A DNA stretch of 64,000 nucleotides from Catellatospora sp. IY07-71 (GTDB taxonomy: Bacteria > Actinomycetota > Actinomycetes > Mycobacteriales > Micromonosporaceae): positions 7,313,001 to 7,377,000 of the forward strand of contig NZ_AP023360.1 in the NCBI RefSeq assembly GCF_018326265.1. The letters are read 5' to 3'. Position 1 is the first letter of the stretch. Each line of letters opens with the position of its first letter. A program made the translations under genes and the position numbers. The notes below the pieces were generated by a model that saw nothing but the letters and a program-made list of their open reading frames with translations, made no database searches and was not told the origin of the DNA. Shown here piece after piece: positions 43,553 through 51,122 of the stretch.

Positions 43553-44719
43553 GTGACAAGCGAGCTGGCCGAGGCGGTCGTGGACCTCGCGGCGGTCACC
43601 GGCAACGTCGAGCTGATCGGGGGCGCCACGTCCGCCGCGGTGATGGCCGTGGTGAAGGCGGACGGGTTCGGCCACGGCGCGGTGCCGGCGGCCATGGCCG
43701 CGCTCGCGGGGGGCGCGACCTGGCTCGGCGTCACCAGCGCGGCCGAGGCCCTGGCACTGCGCGAGGCGGGCATCACCGCCCCGGTGCTGAGCTGGCTGCA
43801 CGGCCCGTACACCGACTACGCGGCGCTGGCCGCCGCCGGCATCGACGTCTCCGTCAACGCAGCCGACCAGCTCCACACCCTGGTCCAGGCGTTAGGAAGG
43901 GCACCTTCTACTACGGAAAACGATAAGAAGGTGCCCTTCCTTTCGGGTGGGCCGGTGCACGTGCAGCTGAAGGTCGATACGGGGATGTCGCGCGGCGGGG
44001 CGGGGGCCGACGGCTGGCCCGAGCTGGTCAGCTGGGCGCGCAAGTACGAGCGGGAGGGCGCGCTGGCCGTGCGCGGGGTGTGGTCGCACCTGGCCACCGC
44101 CGACACCAGCCCGATCGGGGTCGCCGCGCAGGCGGCGGCGTTCGCCGAGGCGGTGGCCTGGGCACGGGACGCGGGGCTGCGCCCGGACCTGCTGCACCTG
44201 GCCAACTCGGCCGCCGTGTTCACCGCCCCGCGCACCCACTACGACCTGGTCCGCGCCGGGATCGCCGTGTACGGGGTCGAGCCCGTGCCGGGCCGCACGT
44301 TCGGGCTGCGCCCGGCGCTCAGCCTGCGTACCCACGTGACCCTGGTGAAGCGGGTGCCCGCCGGGACCGGCGTCGGCTACGGCCACGACCACGTCACCGC
44401 GCGCCCCACCACCCTGGCCCTGATCCCGCTCGGCTTCGCCGACGGCGTCCCGCGCGCCGCCGGTGGGCGGGCCGAGGTGCTGCTCGGCGGCGTACGCCGT
44501 CCGCTGGCCGGGCGCGTCGCCATGGACCAGTGCGTCGTCGACGCCGGCGACCTCGACGTGCAACCCGGCGACCCGGTGACCGTGCTCGGCCCCGGCACGC
44601 ACGGCGAACCCACCGCCGCCGACTGGGCGGCCTGGGCCGGCACCAACCCCCACGAGATCCTCACCGGCATCGGCCCCCGGGTCCCCCGCCGGTACGCACC
44701 CGGCAAGGAGCGCACCTGA
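43553..44719 (+). CDS. alr: Alanine racemase with an in-frame inserted repeat element
   Basis: 388 residues. It has the PLP lysine in AVVKADGFGHGA, LKVDTGMSRGGAG, the catalytic Tyr region GVGYGHDHVT and the C-terminal AMDQCVVDAG and NPHEILTGIG. It interconverts L- and D-alanine for peptidoglycan. Near residues 113-131 an 18-codon stretch (GRAPSTTENDKKVPFLS) is encoded by a dispersed palindromic repeat (43891-43944); the homologous fold has only a short loop between the helix ending TLVQA and the strand VHVQLKVD. The insert is in frame and both sides of the gene are intact, so the enzyme may still be active. GTG start; no clear ribosome site. It overlaps the ddl-like start by one base. Confidence 0.85.
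   Translation: MTSELAEAVVDLAAVTGNVELIGGATSAAVMAVVKADGFGHGAVPAAMAALAGGATWLGVTSAAEALALREAGITAPVLSWLHGPYTDYAALAAAGIDVSVNAADQLHTLVQALGRAPSTTENDKKVPFLSGGPVHVQLKVDTGMSRGGAGADGWPELVSWARKYEREGALAVRGVWSHLATADTSPIGVAAQAAAFAEAVAWARDAGLRPDLLHLANSAAVFTAPRTHYDLVRAGIAVYGVEPVPGRTFGLRPALSLRTHVTLVKRVPAGTGVGYGHDHVTARPTTLALIPLGFADGVPRAAGGRAEVLLGGVRRPLAGRVAMDQCVVDAGDLDVQPGDPVTVLGPGTHGEPTAADWAAWAGTNPHEILTGIGPRVPRRYAPGKERT
43891..43944 (+). repeat. 54-bp palindromic dispersed element, copy A, inside alr
   Basis: Perfect 16-bp arms (AGGAAGGGCACCTTCT at 43894-43909, complement at 43926-43941) with a 16-base loop. It is 50 of 54 identical to the reverse complement of copy B at 60473-60526. It lies wholly in coding sequence, 18 codons in frame. 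Confidence 0.85.
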
Positions 44720-45717
44720 TGAAACTGGCGATCGTCTACGGCGGGCGCAGCGGCGAGCACGAGGTGTCGTGCAAGTCGGCCCACAGCATCCTGGCCCACC
44801 TCGACCGCGGCCGCTACGACGTCACCGAGGTGCTCATCGGCCGCGACGGCGCCTGGCACGTCGACGGGCTGCCCGTCGGCATGGGTGACGCGCTGCGCAC
44901 GCTGGGCCGCGCCGACGTGGTGTTCCCCGCGCTGCACGGCCCGTACGGCGAGGACGGCACCGTGCAGTCGCTGCTGGAGCTGGCCGGAGTGCCGTACGTC
45001 GGCAGCGGGGTGCTGGCCAGCGCGACCGGCATGGACAAGGAGTTCACCAAGAAGATCCTCGCCGCCGACGGGCTGCGCGTGGCCGACGGCGCCGTGCTGC
45101 GCCCCGGCACGGACGAGCTGCCCGCCGCCGACCGCGACCGGCTCGGCCTGCCCGTGTTCGTCAAACCGGCCCGCGCCGGGTCCAGCATCGGCGTCACCCG
45201 CGTCGACGACTGGGCCGCGCTGCCCGCCGCGCTCGACGCCGCCCGGGCCTGCGACGGCAAGGTGCTGGTCGAGGCGGGCGTGACCGGCCGCGAGGTGGAC
45301 GTGGCCGTGCTGCAGTTCCCCGACGGCAGCCTGCGCGCCGGGCCGCCGCTGGAGATCCGCGTCACGGACGGGCACGGCTTCTTCGACTACGACGCCAAGT
45401 ACACCGCGGGCGAGGTCGTGTTCGACATCCCGGCCCGCCTGGACCCGGCCGTGACCGCGCGGCTGCAGGAGCTGGCGGTCCAGGCGTTCACCGCGCTGGA
45501 CTGCCGCGGTCTGCTGCGGGTGGACTTCTTCCTGCCCGCCGACGGCGGCGACCCGGTCCTCAACGAGGTCAACACGTTCCCCGGGTTCACCTCCGCCTCG
45601 CAGTACCCGCGCATGTGGCAGGCGGCCGGCATGTCCTATCCGGAGCTGCTGGACACCCTCATCGCCACCGCCCTGGCCTCGGCCGCCCACCGGCTGACGG
45701 CCCTGTCCCGCCGCTGA
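44719..45717 (+). CDS. ddl: D-alanine--D-alanine (or D-Xaa) ligase
   Basis: 332 residues. ATP-grasp ligase: VYGGRSGEHEVSCKSA (N-terminal), FPALHGPYGEDGTVQ, MDKEFTK, FVKPARAGSSIGVTRV and DFFLPADGGDPVLNEVNTFPGFTS. The ATG overlaps the alr stop by one base (TGATG), so the two are coupled. An omega-loop AKYTAGE with Tyr is in the place where D-Ala--D-Lac ligases carry His, so a D-Ala--D-lactate ligase is unlikely. The short length and IPARLDP region recall the VanG-like clade, but a standard Ddl cannot be ruled out. It would act with alr on the D-Ala supply. Confidence 0.9.
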   Translation: MKLAIVYGGRSGEHEVSCKSAHSILAHLDRGRYDVTEVLIGRDGAWHVDGLPVGMGDALRTLGRADVVFPALHGPYGEDGTVQSLLELAGVPYVGSGVLASATGMDKEFTKKILAADGLRVADGAVLRPGTDELPAADRDRLGLPVFVKPARAGSSIGVTRVDDWAALPAALDAARACDGKVLVEAGVTGREVDVAVLQFPDGSLRAGPPLEIRVTDGHGFFDYDAKYTAGEVVFDIPARLDPAVTARLQELAVQAFTALDCRGLLRVDFFLPADGGDPVLNEVNTFPGFTSASQYPRMWQAAGMSYPELLDTLIATALASAAHRLTALSRR

Positions 45718-45765
45718 GACTCCGGGATGCCGCACCACTCGGGGTAGGGTCCGGCATCCCGGCAC

Positions 45766-45817
45766 TGGATCTAGAAGAGTTGTGGTTGCCGGGACGACCA
45801 CAACTCTTCTAGATCCA
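45766..45817. repeat. Inverted repeat with 21-bp perfect arms, member of a GGATCTAGA family
   Basis: Arms at 45766-45786 and 45797-45817 are exact complements with a 10-base loop. The core GGATCTAGA ... TGTGGT is shared with the repeat at 56008-56057. It lies between convergent genes (ddl and the EF-G-binding-like gene) and could serve as a terminator. Confidence 0.8.
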
Positions 45818-45839
45818 CGGATTTGCGGCGGCGAGGTGG

Positions 45840-46259
45840 TCAGGGGTGGAGGACCTCGTCGAGGAAGGCGTCGAGGCGGGTGGCGAGCTCGTCGCCGGGG
45901 ATGCAGTTCAGGGCGGCGCACACGTACGTGCCGACCGTGTCGCCGCGCCGCCCGGCGTCCCCGGCGCGGCGGGCGGTGAACAGGGTGACCTCGTCGGCGG
46001 TGCGCACCGCCTGGCAGAGCAGGCACATCGCCGCCCGCCCGCGCGACATGGACGAGCCGGCCGCGCGCAGCAGCAGCCCCACCGGCCTGCCGTCGCGCCA
46101 GCGCAGCACATACCCCCGCTGGTCGAGCTTCGGGTCGCGCCAGCCGAGGAAGGTCAGCGACGGCCAGTCCCGCTCGGCGAAGTCCTTCGGCAGCGTCATC
46201 GCCGACGCGTCGCCACGCGAGCAGTTGCTCATCGCCCGCCTGATCTGGGCTTCGGTCAT
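45840..46259 (-). CDS. FBP/EF-G-binding-like treble-clef zinc-finger protein
   Basis: 139 residues from ATG 46259. Conserved actinobacterial pattern MTEAQIRRAMSNCSRG, FLGWRDPK, YVLRWRDGRPVGLLLR and the Cys pairs MCLLCQ and CAALNC that would bind Zn. It belongs to the family of small FBP-domain proteins with a treble-clef finger that resembles the C-terminal domain of EF-G-binding FusB/FusC proteins. A link to translation or fusidic-acid-type protection is inferred from that resemblance only. Monocistronic. Confidence 0.75.
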   Translation of the reverse strand: MTEAQIRRAMSNCSRGDASAMTLPKDFAERDWPSLTFLGWRDPKLDQRGYVLRWRDGRPVGLLLRAAGSSMSRGRAAMCLLCQAVRTADEVTLFTARRAGDAGRRGDTVGTYVCAALNCIPGDELATRLDAFLDEVLHP

Positions 46260-46409
46260 CGGTTCCACCCGGCGCACGCTACGCCGGGGCGGGCCGATGA
46301 TCGACCGGATTTCCCCGGCCAGGGCCAGCTGCCCGGCACCGGCGGTGACGGGCGGCACCGGCCGCGCACCCGGGGCGGTATCGGCCCGCCCGCCCGTTAT
46401 CCTGGGCAG

Positions 46410-47060
46410 ATGATCAAGGCAGTGGTGTTCGATGTGGGCGAGACGCTGATCGACGAGACCCGCATCTGGAGCCGCTGGGCCGACCGCCTCGGCGTGCCCC
46501 GCTTCGCCATGCTGGGCCTGCTCGGCGGCATGGCCGCGCTGGACCGCCCGCACGGCGACGCGTTCGAGCTGCTGCGCCCCGGCCTGGACGTCGACGCCGA
46601 GATCGCCGCCTGGGCCGTGGAGGACCCCGACGGCCTGCGCGAGAACTTCGACGAGGCCGACCTCTACCCCGACGTGCGGCCCGCGTTCGCCGAGCTGCGC
46701 CGCCGCGGCCTCACCGTGATCATCGCCGGCAACCAGCCGCCGCAGGCCAAAGCCGCCCTGGAGCGGATGGACCTGCCCGTCGACGCGATCTTCACGTCCG
46801 CCGAGTGGGGCATCGAGAAGCCGCACCCGCACTTCTTCGCCAAGGTCGCCGAGGTCGCGGCGCTGGACCCGGCGCGCATCTGCTACGTCGGCGACCGCGT
46901 CGACAACGACGTGCTGCCCGCCACCCGCGCCGGCATGATGCCCGTGCTGATCCGCCGCGGCCCCTGGGGCTACCTCGGCTCGGAGAAGCCCGAGGCGGCC
47001 CGCCACGCCACCGTCGTCGACGGCCTGGACACCCTCCCTGACCTGCTGCGGCCCGCCTGA
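46410..47060 (+). CDS. HAD-family hydrolase
   Basis: 216 residues. Motif I VVFDVGETLID (nucleophile Asp), motif II near VIIAGNQPP, Lys in GIEKPHPHFFAK, motif IV CYVGDRVDNDV, cap domain between. This is the layout of a cytosolic small-molecule phosphatase/haloacid dehalogenase; substrate unknown. Weak ribosome site. Divergent from the FBP-like gene with ~150 bp between. Confidence 0.85.
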   Translation: MIKAVVFDVGETLIDETRIWSRWADRLGVPRFAMLGLLGGMAALDRPHGDAFELLRPGLDVDAEIAAWAVEDPDGLRENFDEADLYPDVRPAFAELRRRGLTVIIAGNQPPQAKAALERMDLPVDAIFTSAEWGIEKPHPHFFAKVAEVAALDPARICYVGDRVDNDVLPATRAGMMPVLIRRGPWGYLGSEKPEAARHATVVDGLDTLPDLLRPA

Positions 47061-47137
47061 TCGGGCGCCATTCCGGCAACGGCCTGCGCCCGCGCCCCCG
47101 CGCTTTTAGCGTGGAGGTGATTCTTCGAGGAGGAGCG

Positions 47138-47401
47138 ATGGCCAAGAACCACAAGAACAACCAGTCCCGCCGGCACCCGGAGGCCGAGCAGCCCGCCGAG
47201 CAGGACCAGCCGGGCACTCCGCATGCCGAGCACGAGCACGGGCCGGACTCGCATCCCGGCTGGGCCACCGAGCGGGCGGAGGAGCGCTCCCGCCAGGCCG
47301 CGATGGCGGCACGGGAGAAGACCACCCGCACCCACATGCCGACCGGCCAGTCGACGGGCATGCACCTGCGCAAGGGCAACCAGCCCCGCGGCGGCCGCTG
47401 A
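47138..47401 (+). CDS. Small hydrophilic protein, unknown
   Basis: 87 residues, very rich in His, Lys, Arg, Gln and Glu (MAKNHKNNQSRRHPEAEQPA, then ERAEERSRQAAMAAREKTT). A GAGGAGGAG ribosome site and ATG 47138 support translation. No known fold; predicted disordered. Actinobacteria carry similar small basic proteins of unknown role. Confidence 0.6.
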   Translation: MAKNHKNNQSRRHPEAEQPAEQDQPGTPHAEHEHGPDSHPGWATERAEERSRQAAMAAREKTTRTHMPTGQSTGMHLRKGNQPRGGR

Positions 47402-47530
47402 CCCAACCCGCGGACAGGCCGCTGAGCTGCTGATACCGTTGACCGAATGGAAGGCTGTGATACGGGGCCGGGCCTGCGCCCGGCCTGCGCGTACCGGCTG
47501 ACAGACCAGGCGGGCCCAGGGTGATGCGCG

Positions 47531-48850
47531 GTGGGCGACCACTGGATACAGCTCGTACTGGTAGCCGTACTCATCATCGTCAACGCGCTGTTCGCCGGCA
47601 GCGAGATGGCGCTGGTCTCGCTTCGTGAGGGCCAGCTGCGCCGGATGGAACAGCAGGGTGGCGGCGCCGCGGCCGCCGCGGCACTGGCCCGGGACCCGAA
47701 CCGGTACCTGGCGACCATCCAGATCGGCATCACCCTGGCCGGGTTCCTGGCCTCGGCGACCGCCGCAATCGCCCTGGCCGAGGTGCTGCAGCCCGCGCTG
47801 GGCTTCCTCGGCCGCGCCGCCCGGCCCGTGGCCGTCGTCGGCGTCACCCTTTTGCTGACGTTCCTCACCCTGGTCTTCGGCGAGCTGGCGCCCAAACGGG
47901 TCGCCATGCAGCACGCCGAGCGCTGGGCCCGGCTGGCCGGCCGCCCGCTGACCACGCTCGCGGCGATCTCGCGGCCCTTCGTGTGGGTGCTGAGCAAGGC
48001 CACCGACCTGGGCGTACGCCTCATGGGCGGCGACCCGGGCGGCCACCGCGACGAGATCACCCCCGAGGAGGTACGCGACCTCGTCAGCGTGCACCGCGGC
48101 TTCACCGCCGAACAGCGGCTGATCATCGCGGGCGCCGTGGAGATCACCGAACGGGTGCTGCGCGAGGTGCTCATCCCCCGCCGCAACGTGTTCCTGCTCG
48201 ATGCCGACCTGCCCGTGGACGTGGCCCGCAAGGAGCTGGCCGGGTCCGGCTTCTCCCGCGCGCCGGTGGTGCGCCGGCGCAACATCGACGACACCATCGG
48301 CATCGTGCACCTGCGCGACCTGCTCAGCCAGGACGACGGCACGGTCGCCGACGTCGCCCGCCCGGTGCTGCTGCTGCCCGACTCGCTGCACGCCGGGGAC
48401 GCGCTGCGCCGCTTCAAGGTCGAGCGGCAGCAGTTCGCGCTGGTCGTGGACGAGCACGGCGCCGTGGACGGCATCGTCACCATGGAGGACCTGCTGGAGG
48501 AGGTCGTCGGCGAGATCTACGACGAGGCCGACCGGGACGTGATGGCGGTGCAGCAGGGCGAGGACGGCGACATGCTGCTGCCCGGCACGTTCCCGATCCA
48601 CGACCTGCCCGACATCGGGGTCACCTTCGAGCAGCGCCCCGGCGGCGACTACATCACCGTCGCCGGGCTGGTCATCGCGGTGCTCGGCCACGTGCCGACT
48701 CAGCCCGGCGAGATCGTGCACCTGGACGGCTGGACCGCGCAGGTCACCTCCGTCGACCGCCACGCCATCACCGAGATCCGCCTGCGCCCCTGCGGCGGCC
48801 CCGGCGGCGACGCCCTCTGCCCACCCCGCGCCCGCACCGAATCCGCCTGA
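47531..48850 (+). CDS. CNNM/DUF21 membrane protein with CBS pair and CorC_HlyC domain
   Basis: 439 residues. DUF21 transmembrane region (1-180, NALFAGSEMALVS and TLVFGELAPKRVAM), two CBS domains (about 200-330; IPRRNVFLLDAD, FALVVDEHGAVDGIVTMEDLLEEVVGEI) and a C-terminal CorC_HlyC domain (FPIHDLPDIGVTFEQ). This hemolysin-C/CNNM type is linked to magnesium homeostasis or membrane integrity. The GTG start has weak upstream signals. Single gene. Confidence 0.92.
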   Translation: MGDHWIQLVLVAVLIIVNALFAGSEMALVSLREGQLRRMEQQGGGAAAAAALARDPNRYLATIQIGITLAGFLASATAAIALAEVLQPALGFLGRAARPVAVVGVTLLLTFLTLVFGELAPKRVAMQHAERWARLAGRPLTTLAAISRPFVWVLSKATDLGVRLMGGDPGGHRDEITPEEVRDLVSVHRGFTAEQRLIIAGAVEITERVLREVLIPRRNVFLLDADLPVDVARKELAGSGFSRAPVVRRRNIDDTIGIVHLRDLLSQDDGTVADVARPVLLLPDSLHAGDALRRFKVERQQFALVVDEHGAVDGIVTMEDLLEEVVGEIYDEADRDVMAVQQGEDGDMLLPGTFPIHDLPDIGVTFEQRPGGDYITVAGLVIAVLGHVPTQPGEIVHLDGWTAQVTSVDRHAITEIRLRPCGGPGGDALCPPRARTESA

Positions 48851-48871
48851 CCCCACCCTTGATCATCCGAT

Positions 48872-48924
48872 TTGCCCGGCACCTGGGCGTATCTTGAGCG
48901 CGCATTCGCCCAGGTGCCAGGCAA
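48872..48924. repeat. Inverted repeat with 18-bp arms, one mismatch
   Basis: TTGCCCGGCACCTGGGCG (48872-48889) pairs with CGCCCAGGTGCCAGGCAA (48907-48924) with one mismatch. Weaker complementary bases flank it. It lies between convergent genes and resembles a terminator or REP repeat. Confidence 0.65.
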
Positions 48925-48954
48925 GTCGAGGGATCTTGACCGGACGCGGGCGGG

Positions 48955-49518
48955 TCAGCGGGGGGTGAGGCCGGTGAAGACGACGGCGAGGGTACGGGCC
49001 TGCAGGTCGGGGGGCCAGCCGCCCTGGACGGCGCCCTGGCAGACGGCGGCGAGCAGCGCCATGACCTCGGGCAGCGCGACGTCGCGGCGCACCGTGCCGG
49101 CGCGCTGGGCCTCGTCGAGCAGGCTGCCGACGGAGCGCTCCAGCAGGCCGACGGCGTCGGGGACGTTCAGCTCGGAGCCCGCCTCGGCGAGCAGGTCGAC
49201 GACGGTCTTCTGGCGCGCGGCGTGGGCCACCAGGCCGGTGAAGAAGGCGAACAGCGCGTCGCCGGGTTCGCTGTCGCGCAGCAGGCCGTCCACGTCGGAC
49301 AGCAGCCGGTCGAGCAGGTCCTTCATGATCGCCCGGAGCAGGTCGGCCTTGGTCGGGAAGTGGCGGAAGACGGTGCCGATGGCGACCCCGGCGCGATTGG
49401 CGACCTCCTCGGTGGACGCGGCCGGGCCGCGCTCGGAGAACACCTGCGCACCCGCGGTCAGGATCCGGGCGCGGTTACGCGCCGCGTCAGCGCGCAGCGG
49501 CTTGGCGTCGGCTGGCAC
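48955..49518 (-). CDS. TetR-family repressor
   Basis: 187 residues. The N-terminal HTH RNRARILTAGAQVFSERGPAASTEEVANRAGVAIGTVFRHFPTKADLL is typical. GTG 49518 is chosen because AAGGGA lies six bases upstream; GTG 49524 and an upstream in-frame start are less suitable. The C-terminal ligand-binding domain is unclassified. It is divergent from a SnoaL-like gene; two 14-bp palindromic sites between them are probable operators, so it likely represses both. Confidence 0.88.
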   Translation of the reverse strand: MPADAKPLRADAARNRARILTAGAQVFSERGPAASTEEVANRAGVAIGTVFRHFPTKADLLRAIMKDLLDRLLSDVDGLLRDSEPGDALFAFFTGLVAHAARQKTVVDLLAEAGSELNVPDAVGLLERSVGSLLDEAQRAGTVRRDVALPEVMALLAAVCQGAVQGGWPPDLQARTLAVVFTGLTPR

Positions 49519-49536
49519 ACACACTCCCTTGAAAGA

Positions 49537-49579
49537 TGAGCCAACACTCACTATCGTGAATAACCTGAGCCAACGCTCA
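49537..49579. promoter_or_regulatory. Pair of TetR operators TGAGCCAACRCTCA
   Basis: TGAGCCAACACTCA at 49537-49550 and TGAGCCAACGCTCA at 49566-49579, each with TGAG/CTCA palindromic ends, 29 bp apart, between the divergent tetR and SnoaL genes. Confidence 0.7.
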
Positions 49580-49597
49580 TTTTATCGGAGGTGCCCG

Positions 49598-50008
49598 GTG
49601 CCCACGCCCCGCGAAGCGTTCGACCGGCTGCGGCGGCAGTGGTTCCTCGCCGCCCAGTCCAGCCTGGATGAAGACCTGTTCACCGAAGACCTCGTCGTCG
49701 AGATGCCCTTTGCCGCACCCGGCCGCCCCACCCGCATCGAGGGCAGAGCGGCATTCATCGCGTACGCCCAGACAGGACGCGCGACCCTGCCCGTCCGGTT
49801 CGACCGGTGCGACATCACCGCCGCACACGACACCGCCGACCCCGACGTCCTCGTCGTCGAGTACGAGCTCGGCGGCACCGTCACCACCACCGGCGCGAGC
49901 GCCGCCGCCCCGTTCGTCGGCGTGCTGCGCACCCGCGACGGCCGCATCGCCCACTGGCGCGAGTACCAGCACACCCTCGCCATCGCACAGGCCCTCGCCG
50001 CCGCGTGA
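49598..50008 (+). CDS. SnoaL/NTF2-like protein
   Basis: 136 residues from GTG 49598 (GGAGG six bases upstream). The pattern EAFDRLRRQWFLAAQ, FTEDLVVEMPFAAPGRPTRIEGRAAF and GVLRTRDGRIAHWREYQHTLA is that of SnoaL-like or ketosteroid-isomerase-fold proteins. It would bind or convert a small molecule, perhaps the inducer for the adjacent TetR repressor. Single gene. Confidence 0.82.
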   Translation: MPTPREAFDRLRRQWFLAAQSSLDEDLFTEDLVVEMPFAAPGRPTRIEGRAAFIAYAQTGRATLPVRFDRCDITAAHDTADPDVLVVEYELGGTVTTTGASAAAPFVGVLRTRDGRIAHWREYQHTLAIAQALAAA

Positions 50009-50014
50009 CCGGCG

Positions 50015-50515
50015 TCAGCCCAGATACGGCGCCGGGCGGTCGTCGAGGTGGTGGCGCAGGCGCAGCCGGGTCGACTCGTGGATCGGCAGCCGCGCGAACT
50101 CGGCCGGGTCGACGAAGCGCACCTCGGTCGACTCGCTGCTGCCGCGCAGCTCTCCGCCGGTGATCCGGCCTCGGTAGACGAGGCTGAACTGCTGGCGCAC
50201 CTCGCCGTCGGCGTAGGCGACCACGTGCCCCGGATCGGTGTAGATCCCGACGAGCCCGGTGATCTCGATGTCCAGGCCGGTCTCCTCGCGGACCTCGCGC
50301 ACGACACACTGCTCCAGCGTTTCGCCGACCTCCATCGTGCCGCCGGGCAGCGCCCAGTTGCCCGAGTCGGCGCGCCGTTGCAGCAGGACCCGACCGTGCT
50401 CGTCGGCGACCACGGCCACCCCGCCCGGCACGATCCGGGTCGCGGGCGGCGCATCCGGATCGTGGTAGTAGTCGCGTCGCGACGGCCCCGCCGCCGGCGT
50501 ATCGCTCGCCGCCAT
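50015..50515 (-). CDS. Nudix hydrolase
   Basis: 166 residues. The Nudix box is complete: LPGGTMEVGETLEQCVVREV followed by REETGLDIEI. It is flanked by ATRIVPGGVAVVADEHGRVLLQRRA and LPIHESTRLRLRHHLD. It hydrolyses nucleoside diphosphates linked to another moiety; the substrate cannot be identified. Convergent with the SnoaL-like gene, six bases apart. Confidence 0.9.
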   Translation of the reverse strand: MAASDTPAAGPSRRDYYHDPDAPPATRIVPGGVAVVADEHGRVLLQRRADSGNWALPGGTMEVGETLEQCVVREVREETGLDIEITGLVGIYTDPGHVVAYADGEVRQQFSLVYRGRITGGELRGSSESTEVRFVDPAEFARLPIHESTRLRLRHHLDDRPAPYLG

Positions 50516-50551
50516 CCGGTCCCCTCGTCGCGCGTGGCCCGGCCGCCCGGC

Positions 50552-51001
50552 TCAGGCCTTGTCGCCGACCCCGCGGCGCCGGACACCCAGCTCGCTGTAC
50601 AGCACGAGCACGCAGACCAGCGCCACGCAGAACCATGCCTCGACCCAGTCGGCCGGCACCAGCAGCCAGAGCAGCGCCCCGATCGCCAGCGTGGCCGCCA
50701 GCCACCGGTGAAGCAACCGGAACGGAGAGATCCGCAACAGGTAACCCGGCAGCTCGCTCAGCCGGCGCCGCGGCACGCCCCGCCGCCTGCCGATGCCATA
50801 CCGGGCCGCCTGCGGGCCCAGCCCCAGCGCCAGCGCCAGGCCGACCAGCCCGGCCGGCCCGAACAGCTCACGTGCATCCGGCACCAGCAGGTAGAGCAGG
50901 ACGGCGGCCGCGCCCACGACCATGCCGGCGGCCGACACGAGGTTCATCTCCTCGGCACGGGAGGAGAGGTCGCGCGGTGCTCCGTCCTCGGCGTCGATCA
51001 T
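50552..51001 (-). CDS. Small multi-pass membrane protein, paralogue of the next gene
   Basis: 149 residues from ATG 51001 (GGAG five bases upstream). Four membrane helices with ELPGYLLRISPFRLLHRWLA and LLWLLVPADWVEAWFCVAL. These segments align with LPHHLFRESPYRLVNGLAA and LRWLVPGDWARGWYALSS of the adjacent 278-residue protein, so the pair arose by duplication; this copy lacks the C-terminal domain. Function unknown. Confidence 0.6.
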   Translation of the reverse strand: MIDAEDGAPRDLSSRAEEMNLVSAAGMVVGAAAVLLYLLVPDARELFGPAGLVGLALALGLGPQAARYGIGRRRGVPRRRLSELPGYLLRISPFRLLHRWLAATLAIGALLWLLVPADWVEAWFCVALVCVLVLYSELGVRRRGVGDKA

Positions 51002-51122
51002 CACGGCTCCGTATCCAGTCGGTCGCAGACCACCTCAGCGCGGCGGAGGCAGCCCACCGTCAGTGAAGCAGACGCTCGCGATGAGCACTACGGACAGCGA
51101 CAGCCCTGGGCTGCGGCAGGCT

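Noticed and set aside
43553-45717. A complete glycopeptide-resistance (vanHAX) cluster
   Set aside because: No vanH-type dehydrogenase or vanX dipeptidase is present, and the ligase lacks the His-type omega loop of D-lactate ligases.
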